Shown here one piece after another: positions 9,155-18,484 of a stretch of DNA of 64,000 bases; position 1 is the stretch's first letter, and each line of letters starts with the position of its first letter. Location: contig NSIK01000016.1 in the NCBI GenBank assembly GCA_002737345.1, positions 8,158 to 72,157 of the forward strand, written 5' to 3'. The position numbers and the translations under genes were made by a program. The notes under the pieces were generated by a model that saw nothing but the letters and a program-made list of their open reading frames with translations, searched no databases and had not been told where the DNA came from. The stretch comes from Nitrospirota bacterium (GTDB taxonomy: Bacteria; Nitrospirota; Nitrospiria; Nitrospirales; Nitrospiraceae).

Positions 9155-9578
9155 GGAGAGGATCGGGTGATCGCTTGGGGCGGCAACGCTCTTAGAGGAA
9201 AGTCCGGACTTCATGGGCAGGGCGCTGGGTAACTCCCAGGCGGAGCGATCCGACACCAGCACCACAGAGAACAAACCGCCGATGGCCGAGGCAATGAGAT
9301 GCAAGTCTTGTCGCTGCGGATCAGGTAAGGGTGAAACGGCGGGGTAAGAGCCCACCGCGGTGGTGGTAACATCACTGGCACGGTAAGCGTCGCCTGATGC
9401 AAGGCCAAATAGGAAGACGCCTGTCGGCTTTCCTTGGAAAGCCGACGACCGGCTGGCCCGGCCGAGGTCTTCGGGTAGGTCGCTTGAGGTTCGAGGTGAC
9501 TCGAATCCCAGAGAAATGATCACCCCCGTGTGGGACCATATCCCATGCGGGACAGAATCCGGCTTATAGGTCTTCTCC
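9155..9578 (+). ncRNA. rnpB: RNase P RNA (bacterial type A)
   Basis: Catalytic RNA that matures tRNA 5' ends. The P1 helix forms between GGAGAGGATC (9155-9164) and GGTCTTCTCC (9569-9578). The conserved 5' core GAGGAAAGTCCGGACTTC is at about 9194, and the later conserved blocks are GGTAAGGGTGAAACGGCGGGGTAAGAGCCCACCG-like and ACAGAATCCGGCTTATAGG near the 3' end, which pairs with tRNA-recognition elements. Length about 424 bases. The final roughly 60 bases are antisense to the C-terminal codons of the glutaredoxin-like gene on the minus strand. Confidence 0.95.
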
Positions 9579-9828
9579 ACCGCGCTTTTTTTATTGCTCG
9601 ACGCAGGTCCCCTTCCGTCATTTTCCCCGAGCAATACTCTACCTCATCGAGTAGCACGACGGGAACCCTCGACCCATAGCATTCCATCAGGGCCTGGTCT
9701 CCCTCAATTCTCACTTTGCTTGTTGTGATGTTCATTTCTGACTGGAGATGGGTCGCAATCCGGTAGATGACATCGCAGAGATGGCATTCGTCGCGGGACA
9801 GGATGGTGATATGGACCGGCAGGCTCAT
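9520..9828 (-). CDS. Glutaredoxin family protein (DUF836-like)
   Basis: A 102-residue small thioredoxin-fold protein starting LPVHITILSRDECHLC. The active-site pair is CHLC at about residues 15-18, and the cis-Pro loop is SRVPVVLLDE with Pro at the expected place. The basic C-terminal tail (residues about 80-102) is encoded within the 3' end of rnpB on the opposite strand. It may be an accidental extension of the reading frame past the usual domain end. Role probably thiol-disulfide exchange; no partner is evident. Confidence 0.8.
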   Translation of the reverse strand: MSLPVHITILSRDECHLCDVIYRIATHLQSEMNITTSKVRIEGDQALMECYGSRVPVVLLDEVEYCSGKMTEGDLRRAIKKARWRRPISRILSRMGYGPTRG

Positions 9829-9922
9829 ATTGTCGCGACTCAGACCAATGGACGAGGGTGGGGACGAAGGATATCATGCTGAGCGCGGGACTGTCAGGGG
9901 AGGGGCCCGCGCCTCGGCACTA

Positions 9923-9952
9923 TTGACGCGGTGAAATATGTGGTGATAGGAT
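9923..9952 (+). promoter_or_regulatory. Candidate promoter for ilvB operon
   Basis: TTGACG (9923-9928), an 18-base spacer and TAGGAT (9947-9952). This would give a leader of about 135 bases before ilvB that contains the palindrome at 9976-9989. Confidence 0.45.
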
Positions 9953-9975
9953 TATGCATCTTTATCCCTGATTTT

Positions 9976-9989
9976 TCAGAACGTTCTGA
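9976..9989. promoter_or_regulatory. Perfect 14-base palindrome in ilvB leader (operator-like)
   Basis: TCAGAACGTTCTGA is a perfect dyad about 17 bases downstream of the predicted ilvB transcription start. It could bind a repressor dimer. A second small hairpin, TGGCCT-GTT-AGGCCA (10010-10024), follows; neither has a U-tract. Confidence 0.35.
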
Positions 9990-10094
9990 GATGTCGAGGG
10001 GCTCGTGTCTGGCCTGTTAGGCCAAGCCGTTTCGTTGCTATTGTATCGATTCCTCCGCTTGATTTTTACGGGCGGGATGGATGGAGGTTCTGTC

Positions 10095-11870
10095 ATGAAG
10101 CTCACAGGCGCTGAAATCCTCATCGAATGTCTCAAACGGGAAGGCGTGAAGACGATTTTTGCGCTTCCTGGCGGTGTCGTGCTGAAGATTTTCGACATGC
10201 TGCACCAACAAAAGGATATTGAAGTGGTCCTGACGCGCCATGAGCAGGGCGCCGGCCATATGGCGGAAGGTTATGCCAAGGCGACCGGGAAAGCCGGAGT
10301 CTGCCTGGTGACCTCAGGGCCAGGCATGACGAACGTGATTACGGCATTGGCCGATGCCTATATGGACTCTGTCCCGCTGGTCTGTTTTACGGGCCAAGTT
10401 CCGACCAGCCTGATCGGGAACGATGCGTTCCAAGAGGCGGATAATATCGGTTTGAGCCGCCCCTGCACCAAGTATAACTTTCTCGTAAAAGACGTGGCCG
10501 ACTTGGCGACGACGATCAAGGAAGCCTTCTACATTGCGACGACGGGGCGTCCCGGTCCTGTGTTAGTGGACATTCCGAAAGACGTTTCTATGGATAAGGC
10601 GGAGTTTACCTATCCGAGCTCCGTCTCCATCCGCAGCTATAATCCTGTGTATGAAGGCAATAAGTGGCAGATCAAGCAGGCGGCTGAGGCTATGGCGAAG
10701 GCGAAGAAGCCGGTGCTGTATGTTGGCGGCGGCGTCATCTTCTCCGGTGCCTCGCAAGAGTTGATGGAGTTGGCCGAACTGACTCATATGCCGGTCGACA
10801 TGACCTTGATGGGACTCGGGGCCTTCCCCGGAGAACATCTCCAGTCCATGGGCATGCTGGGCATGCATGGCACCTATTGGGCCAACATGGTCATGCATTA
10901 CTCCGACCTGGTCGTGGCGATTGGCGCGCGGTTTGACGATCGCGTGACCGGTAAGGTTTCCGAGTTTTGTCCCCATGCCAAGGTTATTCATATCGATATC
11001 GATCCGACCTCGATCAGGAAGAATGTCAATGTCGACATTCCCATCGTCGGCGACTGCAAAATGGTGCTGCGCGAGTTGCTCCAGATTTTGCGCGCCACAG
11101 TAAACGGCGATCAGAAGAAATTACGCAAGCCCTGGTGGGATCAGATCCGCGAATGGCAGCAGGCGAATCCTCTGGCCTATCAGCAGGCAGCGGACGGGCC
11201 GATCAAGCCGCAGCATGTTATCAAGCGGCTCTATGAACTGACGAAGGATATGGATCCGATCGTCTCGACCGATGTCGGGCAACATCAGATGTGGGCCGCC
11301 CAGTACTTTAAGTTTGCCAAGCCCAATCGCTGGTTAACCTCGGGCGGGCTCGGAACCATGGGCTTTGGATTTCCGGCCGCCATGGGGGCGCAAGCCGCCT
11401 TCCCTGGCAGGCTGGTCCTCTGTATTGCCGGTGACGGCAGTATCCAGATGAATATGCAGGAAATGGCCACGGCTGTGGTGCATAAGCTTCCGGTCAAGAT
11501 CATTGTGCTTAATAATCGATTCCACGGGATGGTTCGGCAATGGCAGGACCTTTTCTATGAAGGGCGGTATGCCTCGAGCGATCTGGAAACGACGCCGGAC
11601 TTTGTGAAGTTGGCCGAGGCCTATGGAGCGGTGGGACTCAGGGCCAGCAAGCCATCAGAGGTCGATGACGTCCTCAAGGAAGCCATTGCAGTCAACCGGC
11701 CGGTGATCGTTGATGTGCCGACCGACCGCTACGAAAACGTCTATCCGATGATTCCGGCCGGCGGCAGCAATCATGAGATGATTTTGGAAGATCCGCCGCA
11801 TTTGAAGACGAAGCAGGCTGGATCGGGGCAAGTGACTCCGCAGGATTCGGACACGATTCTCACGGCCTAA
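10095..11870 (+). CDS. ilvB: Acetolactate synthase large subunit IlvB
   Basis: TPP- and FAD-dependent first common enzyme of valine, leucine and isoleucine synthesis. The catalytic Glu that activates TPP is in VVLTRHEQGAGHMAEGYA; FAD-domain motifs follow. The TPP-Mg motif is GDGSIQMNMQEMAT with the downstream VLNN. From ATG 10095, preceded by GGAGG, it has 591 residues. The frame stays open to 10005, but that Leu-rich extension is not part of the family. ilvN follows after 21 bases. Confidence 0.97.
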   Translation: MKLTGAEILIECLKREGVKTIFALPGGVVLKIFDMLHQQKDIEVVLTRHEQGAGHMAEGYAKATGKAGVCLVTSGPGMTNVITALADAYMDSVPLVCFTGQVPTSLIGNDAFQEADNIGLSRPCTKYNFLVKDVADLATTIKEAFYIATTGRPGPVLVDIPKDVSMDKAEFTYPSSVSIRSYNPVYEGNKWQIKQAAEAMAKAKKPVLYVGGGVIFSGASQELMELAELTHMPVDMTLMGLGAFPGEHLQSMGMLGMHGTYWANMVMHYSDLVVAIGARFDDRVTGKVSEFCPHAKVIHIDIDPTSIRKNVNVDIPIVGDCKMVLRELLQILRATVNGDQKKLRKPWWDQIREWQQANPLAYQQAADGPIKPQHVIKRLYELTKDMDPIVSTDVGQHQMWAAQYFKFAKPNRWLTSGGLGTMGFGFPAAMGAQAAFPGRLVLCIAGDGSIQMNMQEMATAVVHKLPVKIIVLNNRFHGMVRQWQDLFYEGRYASSDLETTPDFVKLAEAYGAVGLRASKPSEVDDVLKEAIAVNRPVIVDVPTDRYENVYPMIPAGGSNHEMILEDPPHLKTKQAGSGQVTPQDSDTILTA

Positions 11871-11891
11871 CGTTCTTGGCAGGAGTACAGA

Positions 11892-12416
11892 TTGGGCATG
11901 GAACATATTATTTCGGTGACCGTCGAGAATAAATTTGGGTCCTTGTCTCGCGTTGCAGGTTTGTTCAGCGGCCGCGGATTCAACATTGAAAGTCTCTCGG
12001 TGGCGCCGACGCTGGATCCCTCCATGTCGCAGATGACCATCGTCACGTCCGGAGACGACCGGATCATCGAGCAGATCGTGAAGCAGCTTAATAAGCTGAT
12101 CGATGTCATCAAGGTTGTGGATTTGAACGAGAGCAATTTCGTGTCGCGAGAGACGGCGCTCATCAAAGTGCATACGAGGCCGGAAGATCGCGCGGAAGCG
12201 TTGCGGATTGCCGATATTTTCCGGGCCAATGTCATCGACTCCACGCCGACGACCTACACGATTGAGGTGACCGGCGATCCTCAGAAGATCGAAGCGATCA
12301 TCAACCTGCTGCAGCCCCTCGGCATCAAAGAGCTCACGCGGACCGGACGTGTTGCGGTCGCCCGCGAGTCGATTCGCGCGACGAGCGTGCCGGCGAAAAA
12401 AGCTGTCCGCGAATAA
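11892..12416 (+). CDS. ilvN: Acetolactate synthase small regulatory subunit IlvN/IlvH
   Basis: Regulatory subunit that activates IlvB and confers valine feedback. The N-terminal ACT domain (residues about 3-75) begins HIISVTVENKFGSLSRVAGLFSGRGFNIESLSV, and the C-terminal small-subunit domain ends GIKELTRTGRVAVAR. At 174 residues it is typical. AGGAG at 11881-11885 fits TTG 11892 best; ATG 11898 is an alternative two codons later. Confidence 0.96.
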   Translation: MGMEHIISVTVENKFGSLSRVAGLFSGRGFNIESLSVAPTLDPSMSQMTIVTSGDDRIIEQIVKQLNKLIDVIKVVDLNESNFVSRETALIKVHTRPEDRAEALRIADIFRANVIDSTPTTYTIEVTGDPQKIEAIINLLQPLGIKELTRTGRVAVARESIRATSVPAKKAVRE

Positions 12417-12476
12417 GCGTCATCCCAGACGCAACGTCCTAACAGTTTCTTGTTACGGCCATTACCCAAGGAGTGA

Positions 12477-13493
<1,017 letters not shown>

Positions 13494-13507
13494 GAAACGA
13501 GGTTTCT

Positions 13508-14158
13508 GTGGCAGATCGTGCCGTCGGCATCCCGTTTGCCAAAGAAGGAATTCCCTTCATCGGGACTGCTGTGGGCGCTACACTGCTAGCAGGTTGGTGG
13601 GGTGGAATTGTCGCGGCGGTGGGTGGGGTGCTCCTGACGCTCTTCGTCGCCTGGTTTTTTCGCAATCCTTCTCGAGTGGTGCCGCAAGGGCCTGGTCTCA
13701 TCGTGGCGCCTGGTGACGGGAGAGTCATCGCCATCGAAGAAGAGTTCGAGCCTCGCTTTATCAAGGATCGCAGCATTCGCGTCACGATATTTTTGAACGT
13801 GTTCGATGTGCATATCAATCGGATTCCCTGTGAAGGGGTCGTCGAGGATGTGCAGTATCAGCCGGGCTTGTTTCTCGTGGCCAGCAGGCCCGATGCGACG
13901 TTGCGGAACGAGCAAAATGCTTTGATGATCAGGACGGCGCAGGGGGCGAAGGTGCTCTGTGTGCAGGTGGCAGGACTGATTGCCAGACGGATCGTCTGCT
14001 GGATCTCGCCGGGCGCCCGGGCCGCTTGTGGTGAACGATACGGGTTGATTCGATTTGGGTCGCGGATGGATACGTTTCTGCCGGTCGGAACGGCGATCAG
14101 AGTCGCACTCGGCGATCGAGTGAAGGGTGGAGAGACCATCTTAGGAGCGCTGCGATGA
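13508..14158 (+). CDS. psd: Phosphatidylserine decarboxylase, short (PSD-A) type
   Basis: Makes phosphatidylethanolamine from phosphatidylserine at the inner membrane. 216 residues from GTG 13508. An N-terminal double membrane segment (residues about 18-50) is followed by FFRNPSRVVPQGPGLIVAPGDGRV, the conserved VFLNVFDVHINRIPCEG block, and the autocleavage Gly-Ser in LIRFGSRMDTFLP, where Ser becomes the pyruvoyl cofactor. The ATGA overlap with pssA couples it to its substrate-producing partner. Confidence 0.95.
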   Translation: MADRAVGIPFAKEGIPFIGTAVGATLLAGWWGGIVAAVGGVLLTLFVAWFFRNPSRVVPQGPGLIVAPGDGRVIAIEEEFEPRFIKDRSIRVTIFLNVFDVHINRIPCEGVVEDVQYQPGLFLVASRPDATLRNEQNALMIRTAQGAKVLCVQVAGLIARRIVCWISPGARAACGERYGLIRFGSRMDTFLPVGTAIRVALGDRVKGGETILGALR

Positions 14159-14961
14159 AAACCACCGGACTTCGTGAATCGTTCGGGCGCGATGGGAAGC
14201 GGCGCAAAGCCGCCATGCATCTCATTCCGAATTTGTTCACGACAGGGAACCTCTTCTGCGGCGTCTTTTCGATCCTGTCCGTGTTCAAGGGGGATTACTT
14301 GATTGCAGCCATCACCATCCTGGTGGCGATGATTTTTGACGTGCTCGATGGAAAATCGGCGCGATTGACGAATAGCACCAGCCATTTCGGCCTCGAGTAC
14401 GACTCCCTGTCCGATGTGGTGTCCTTCGGAGTCGCTCCCGGTCTGTTGATTTATTCCTGGGCGCTGAGTGGACAGGGGACATTCGGTATTGCCGTGATGT
14501 TTGCCTATGTCGCGATGGGTGCGGTGCGGTTGGCCCGGTTTAATTCGACGGTGGCCGTGGCGGATGGCAAGTACTTCACTGGCTTGGCGATTCCTGCTGC
14601 GGCAGGGGTCGTGGCCTCGCTCGTGGTGTTCGACCATTACAGCATGAAGATTGCGGCCGACGTGAAGCCACTTCTCGTTCTGGTGATGACGTTGGCCCTG
14701 TCGTTCTTGATGGTCAGCACCATTAAGTATCGTAGCTTTAAAGATATGAAGTTCAGCGGAGACCGTCATATTACCTATCTCGTGTGGGGAATCTTGGCCG
14801 TCATGCTTGTGGCCGCCTGGCCCCAAGTCATGCTATTTGCCATTTTTGCCGGCTATGCGCTGCTCGGTCCGGCAGAACGGCTCGTCGGGTTTCTGCCCAA
14901 GATGGCCGGGAAACGGTCGCCGAGCAAGACCGAGCAGTCCGTGAAAGAATCGAATTCCTAG
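14155..14961 (+). CDS. pssA: CDP-diacylglycerol--serine O-phosphatidyltransferase
   Basis: Integral membrane CDP-alcohol phosphatidyltransferase producing phosphatidylserine. The family signature is present as FDVLDGKSARLTNSTSHFG followed by LEYDSLSD, giving the D-G-x2-A-R-x8-G-x3-D-x3-D pattern at residues about 63-88. It has around seven or eight hydrophobic segments; the short soluble C-tail is Lys/Ser rich. 268 residues. Overlaps psd by four bases, so the two make phosphatidylethanolamine together. Confidence 0.96.
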   Translation: MKTTGLRESFGRDGKRRKAAMHLIPNLFTTGNLFCGVFSILSVFKGDYLIAAITILVAMIFDVLDGKSARLTNSTSHFGLEYDSLSDVVSFGVAPGLLIYSWALSGQGTFGIAVMFAYVAMGAVRLARFNSTVAVADGKYFTGLAIPAAAGVVASLVVFDHYSMKIAADVKPLLVLVMTLALSFLMVSTIKYRSFKDMKFSGDRHITYLVWGILAVMLVAAWPQVMLFAIFAGYALLGPAERLVGFLPKMAGKRSPSKTEQSVKESNS

Positions 14962-14964
14962 AAG

Positions 14965-15217
14965 GCTGCGACGAGGAGTCGTAGACAATTCGCATGGAAA
15001 TCGAGAGCGCTGGTAGATGGTGCAACCCAGCCTGTGAGTTGCCGAACTCGCCCCTGAGCCAGAGTCGTGGAACCCGCGTAATGGATTCCGTTTCGCCCCC
15101 GTGATAAGGCGGAATGAATGGTTGTGGACAGCACGACGTTGTTCATGGCTGAATCAGGGTGGTACCACGGAGCTTCTCGAGCCTCCGTCCCTGGGCGTGG
15201 GGATGGAGGTTTTTTTC
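14965..15217 (+). promoter_or_regulatory. T-box riboswitch (leucine, CUC specifier) upstream of leuA
   Basis: A leader RNA that senses uncharged tRNA-Leu. The Stem I distal part is around GAGAGCGCTGGTAGATGGTGCAACCCAGC (15003-15031). The specifier loop contains GAACTCG with codon CTC at 15047-15049. The T-box antiterminator sequence AGGGTGGTACCACGG is at 15156-15170. The terminator stem CCTCCGTCCC / GGGATGGAGG (15182-15209) is followed by a run of seven T. Leucine starvation should favour antitermination and leuA expression. A copy of the long-hairpin repeat follows between terminator and leuA. Confidence 0.92.
15182..15216 (+). terminator. T-box intrinsic terminator
   Basis: The CCTCCGTCCC arm pairs with GGGATGGAGG (one G-U pair) around a TGGGCGTGG loop, followed by TTTTTTT. 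It is the regulated terminator of the leuA T-box. Confidence 0.88.
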
Positions 15218-15220
15218 ATT

Positions 15221-15347
15221 TGAGATCGCTGAAAATGCTTTCCTGTGGCGTTCTCGGTTGCGTGCCTCCCTGCGACGTACCGTGCGGGTATGCCTCGGTC
15301 GTCCCGCTTCTTGCGGCCTTGCAGGAAAAAAATTTTCAGCAATCTCA
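15221..15347 (+). repeat. Long-hairpin intergenic repeat, copy B
   Basis: Outer arms TGAGATCGCTGAAAATG...TTTCCTG (15221-15245) and CAGGAAAAAA...TTTTCAGCAATCTCA (15322-15347) are inverted repeats over about 25 bases. Inside are the family blocks GTTCTCGG, GACGTACCGTGCGGGTATGCCTC and TTGCGGCCTTG. The copy lies between the T-box terminator and the leuA start, so it is part of the antiterminated mRNA. Confidence 0.75.
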
Positions 15348-15368
15348 CAGGATAAGAGAGGTGAAACC

Positions 15369-16916
15369 ATGACCAGAATGATCAAGATTTTCGATACGAC
15401 CCTGCGCGATGGCGAGCAATCGCCTGGCGCCAGCATGAATGTGGAAGAAAAGATCATGGTGGCGAAGCAGCTGGCTCGCCTGGGGGTCGATATTATCGAA
15501 GCGGGGTTTGCCTACAGTTCGCCGGGAGACTTCGAAGCGGTGCGGCGGATCGCCCAGGAGGTCGAGGGGCCGACGATCTGCAGTTTGGCGCGGGCAAGGC
15601 CAGAGGATATCGATCGGGCCTGGGAGGCCTTGAAGGGGGCGCCCAAGGTCCGTATCCATACGTTTCTCTCGACCTCGGATATCCATTTGAAGCACCAGTT
15701 CAGAATGACGCGCGACGAGGCGAAGAAGCGCGCGGTCGAGATGGTGCAACGGGCGAGGGGCTACGTGGACGATGTGGAATTCTCGCCCATGGATGCCAGC
15801 CGTTCGGACCCCGCCTACCTCTATGAAGTGATCGAGGCGGTGATTGCCGCGGGAGCCGGGACGATCAATATTCCCGATACAGTCGGCTATGCGGTGCCGC
15901 AGGAATTTGGCAAGCTCATTCGCAACATTCGCGAACAAGTGCCGAATAGTTCGCAGGTGGTGATCTCCGTCCATTGCCACAACGACCTTGGCCTCGCGGT
16001 GGGGAACAGCTTGGCGGCGGTGTTCGAAGGAGCGGGCCAGGTTGAATGCACGATCAACGGAATCGGCGAGCGGGCGGGGAATACAGCGTTGGAAGAAATC
16101 GTCATGGGGCTTCGGACCAGGAAAGATTTCTATCAAGCCGATACGAAGATTCATACCGAAGAGATCGCGAAAACTAGCCGATTGGTCAGCAAGATCACTG
16201 GCATGGTGGTGCAGCCGAACAAGGCGATTGTCGGGGCGAACGCGTTCGCCCATACCTCCGGCATCCACCAGGACGGGCTGCTGAAGGACAAGACGACCTA
16301 TGAAATCATGAAGCCAGAGACGATCGGGCTGGTCGAGAGCAAGATGGTAATGGGGAAACTCTCTGGGCGGCATGCGTTTCGTCAGCGGCTCGTGGAATTG
16401 GGCTATACCCTCTCGGACGAGGAGGTTAATCGCGCGTTCGAGCGGTTCAAGAAGCTGGCCGATCAGAAGAAAGAGATCTACGAAGAGGACCTCGAAGTCA
16501 TTGTCTCCGAAGAACTGGCCAAAATGGCCGATCGGATCACCTTGAAGTCGTTCCATGTCGCCAGCGGGACGGATCAGGTGCCGACCGCCACGGTCGAGCT
16601 CGAGTTCGACGGACGGACCGTCAGGCAGACTGGAAACGGCGATGGGCCGGTGGATGCTATTTATCGGACGATTGCCGCTATCACGCAGACGAAGAGCACG
16701 CTCCTCATGTATGCCGTCAAGGCGATCACGGGAGGGACTGATGCGCAAGGCCAAGTCTCGGTCCGGGTGCAGGAAGAGGGCCGCACCGTGTCAGGCCATG
16801 GGGCGGATACGGATATCATTATGGCTTCGGCGCGGGCTTATCTGAATGCACTGAACAAGCTCTCCTATTTAGCGGGAAGGCAGGTGCAGGGCGAGCAGAA
16901 GGTAAACTTGATTTAG
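15369..16916 (+). CDS. leuA: 2-isopropylmalate synthase LeuA
   Basis: Condenses acetyl-CoA with 2-oxoisovalerate, the committed step of leucine synthesis. The N-terminal TIM barrel begins [19 protein letters not shown] with the catalytic Arg-Asp; the metal-binding [14 protein letters not shown] and the [14 protein letters not shown] motif follow. The C-terminal regulatory LeuA dimer domain (residues about 370-510) binds leucine for feedback inhibition. From ATG 15369 it has 515 residues. The frame is open upstream to 15159, but that region is the T-box and repeat. Expression is thus controlled by tRNA-Leu charging and by allostery. Confidence 0.97.
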   Translation: MTRMIKIFDTTLRDGEQSPGASMNVEEKIMVAKQLARLGVDIIEAGFAYSSPGDFEAVRRIAQEVEGPTICSLARARPEDIDRAWEALKGAPKVRIHTFLSTSDIHLKHQFRMTRDEAKKRAVEMVQRARGYVDDVEFSPMDASRSDPAYLYEVIEAVIAAGAGTINIPDTVGYAVPQEFGKLIRNIREQVPNSSQVVISVHCHNDLGLAVGNSLAAVFEGAGQVECTINGIGERAGNTALEEIVMGLRTRKDFYQADTKIHTEEIAKTSRLVSKITGMVVQPNKAIVGANAFAHTSGIHQDGLLKDKTTYEIMKPETIGLVESKMVMGKLSGRHAFRQRLVELGYTLSDEEVNRAFERFKKLADQKKEIYEEDLEVIVSEELAKMADRITLKSFHVASGTDQVPTATVELEFDGRTVRQTGNGDGPVDAIYRTIAAITQTKSTLLMYAVKAITGGTDAQGQVSVRVQEEGRTVSGHGADTDIIMASARAYLNALNKLSYLAGRQVQGEQKVNLI

Positions 16917-16988
16917 CGAAAGTGGCCACGGTAGAGTCACCCGCTCCGGTCTTGGGGCGGGAACATCTTGTTGGCTGGGAGGCGCTCT

Positions 16989-17351
16989 GTGGTGCATGTC
17001 ACCCTGGCAGATCGGCCGGAGTTTCTGGCCGGAGACCATACCGTTCTGCGAGAGTTGCTGCATCCGGCCAAACAACCGCTCGCGCTCGGCTATAGCCTGG
17101 CGCAGGGGACCTTGGCGCCCGGCGCCCGCTCGAAATGGCACAGGCTGACATCTTCAGAGGTCTATTACATTATTGCCGGATCTGGACGATTGACTGTGGA
17201 TAACTCAGTCGTTTCGGTGGGACCTGGCTCCGTCGTCTATGTGCCTCCCGGAGGCAAGCAGTCTCTGGAAAATAGCGGATCCACTGCCATCGAGTTCCTT
17301 TGTGTGGTCGATCCAGCTTGGCGGCTGGAGGATGAGGAAGTCCTGGAGTAG
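16989..17351 (+). CDS. Small cupin-domain protein
   Basis: About 120 residues from GTG 16989 (or 16992), both well placed after GGGAGG. A single cupin fold is indicated by [21 protein letters not shown] (motif 1, with one His and Glu-like metal ligands) and [17 protein letters not shown] (motif 2, with the usual His replaced by Lys-Gln). Metal binding may be weak. It lies between leuA and leuB and is likely co-transcribed; the substrate is unknown. Similar single-domain cupins are often sugar or small-molecule binding proteins, but no assignment is justified here. Confidence 0.82.
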   Translation: MVHVTLADRPEFLAGDHTVLRELLHPAKQPLALGYSLAQGTLAPGARSKWHRLTSSEVYYIIAGSGRLTVDNSVVSVGPGSVVYVPPGGKQSLENSGSTAIEFLCVVDPAWRLEDEEVLE

Positions 17352-17392
17352 AGGCCCCTGCGGTCATCACTTACAACGAGGGAGAGTGGTCT

Positions 17393-18466
17393 GTGAAGGC
17401 GAAGATTGCCGTACTAGCTGGTGATGGAGTGGGTCGGGAGATCGTGCCTGAAGCGGTGAAAGTATTGAAGGCTGTCGCGGAGAAGTTCCAGCACCAGTTC
17501 GAGTTTGTTTTCGGCGATGTCGGAGGCCAGGCCCTCGACAAAGTGGGAGTGCCCCTTCCTCAGGAGACCTTGACCCTAGCCAAGCAGAGCGATGCCGTGC
17601 TGCTCGGCGCGGTCGGCGGTCCCAAGTGGGAGGGGTTGGAATATAGCTTGCGTCCGGAGCGAGCCCTGTTGGGACTGCGCGAGCATCTGGGCCTCTACGC
17701 GAATTTACGCCCGGCAAAGTTATACCCGATGTTGGCTGATGCCTCCACGTTGAAGCGCGAAGTGATCGAAGGGATCGACATTCTCGTGATTCGTGAATTG
17801 ACCGGTGGTATCTATTTCGGAAAACCCAAAGGGGTTGAGAAGCTACCGAACGGGAGTGAGCGAGCGTTCAATACCGAGGTCTATACCACGGAAGAAATCC
17901 AACGGATTGCGAAAGTAGCGTTCGAAGCAGCCAGAAATCGGCGGAAGAAGGTGATGTCAGTCGACAAGGCGAACGTGCTGGAATCGTCCGAGCTCTGGCG
18001 CCGTGTGGTTATCGAGACCCATAAAGATTATCAGGATGTGGAGTTGAGCCATATCTATGTCGACAATGCGGCGATGCAGCTCGTACGCAATCCGAAGCAG
18101 TTCGATGTGATGCTTTGTAATAATATCTTCGGCGACATTCTAAGCGATGAAGCGGCGATGTTGACCGGCTCCATCGGCATGTTGCCGTCTGCCAGCATCG
18201 GGTCGCAGGTCGGACTGTTCGAGCCGATTCACGGCAGCGCGCCGGACATTGCCGGGAAGAATGTGGCGAACCCCATCGCGACGATCGCGTCGGTAGCCAT
18301 GCTGTTGTCCTATGCGTTCAAGTTGGATAAGGAAGCGGAAGCCATCGAGCAGGCGATCGTGAAGACCCTCGAGCTCGGTTATCGCACGAAAGATATTCAT
18401 AGCCCAGGGACTCGCCTCGTCGGTACGACTGAAATGGGCGAGGCCATTCTGAGAAATCTGAACTAG
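17393..18466 (+). CDS. leuB: 3-isopropylmalate dehydrogenase LeuB
   Basis: NAD-dependent oxidative decarboxylase, third step of leucine synthesis. It starts [18 protein letters not shown]. Substrate-binding Arg residues are in [23 protein letters not shown]; the catalytic Tyr is in [13 protein letters not shown] and the Lys in [12 protein letters not shown]. The metal-binding Asp residues are in [15 protein letters not shown]. 357 residues from GTG with GAGGGAGAG upstream. leuC and leuD are not in the window. Confidence 0.97.
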   Translation: MKAKIAVLAGDGVGREIVPEAVKVLKAVAEKFQHQFEFVFGDVGGQALDKVGVPLPQETLTLAKQSDAVLLGAVGGPKWEGLEYSLRPERALLGLREHLGLYANLRPAKLYPMLADASTLKREVIEGIDILVIRELTGGIYFGKPKGVEKLPNGSERAFNTEVYTTEEIQRIAKVAFEAARNRRKKVMSVDKANVLESSELWRRVVIETHKDYQDVELSHIYVDNAAMQLVRNPKQFDVMLCNNIFGDILSDEAAMLTGSIGMLPSASIGSQVGLFEPIHGSAPDIAGKNVANPIATIASVAMLLSYAFKLDKEAEAIEQAIVKTLELGYRTKDIHSPGTRLVGTTEMGEAILRNLN

Positions 18467-18484
18467 CTAGGCCTGTCGACGTTG

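Noticed and set aside
15159-15368. N-terminal extension of leuA by 70 codons
   Set aside because: This stretch is the T-box terminator and a hairpin repeat; the family start is ATG 15369.
15345-16754. 469-codon minus-strand open frame opposite leuA
   Set aside because: Composition rich in Arg/His/Leu, no family features; leuA on the plus strand is unambiguous.
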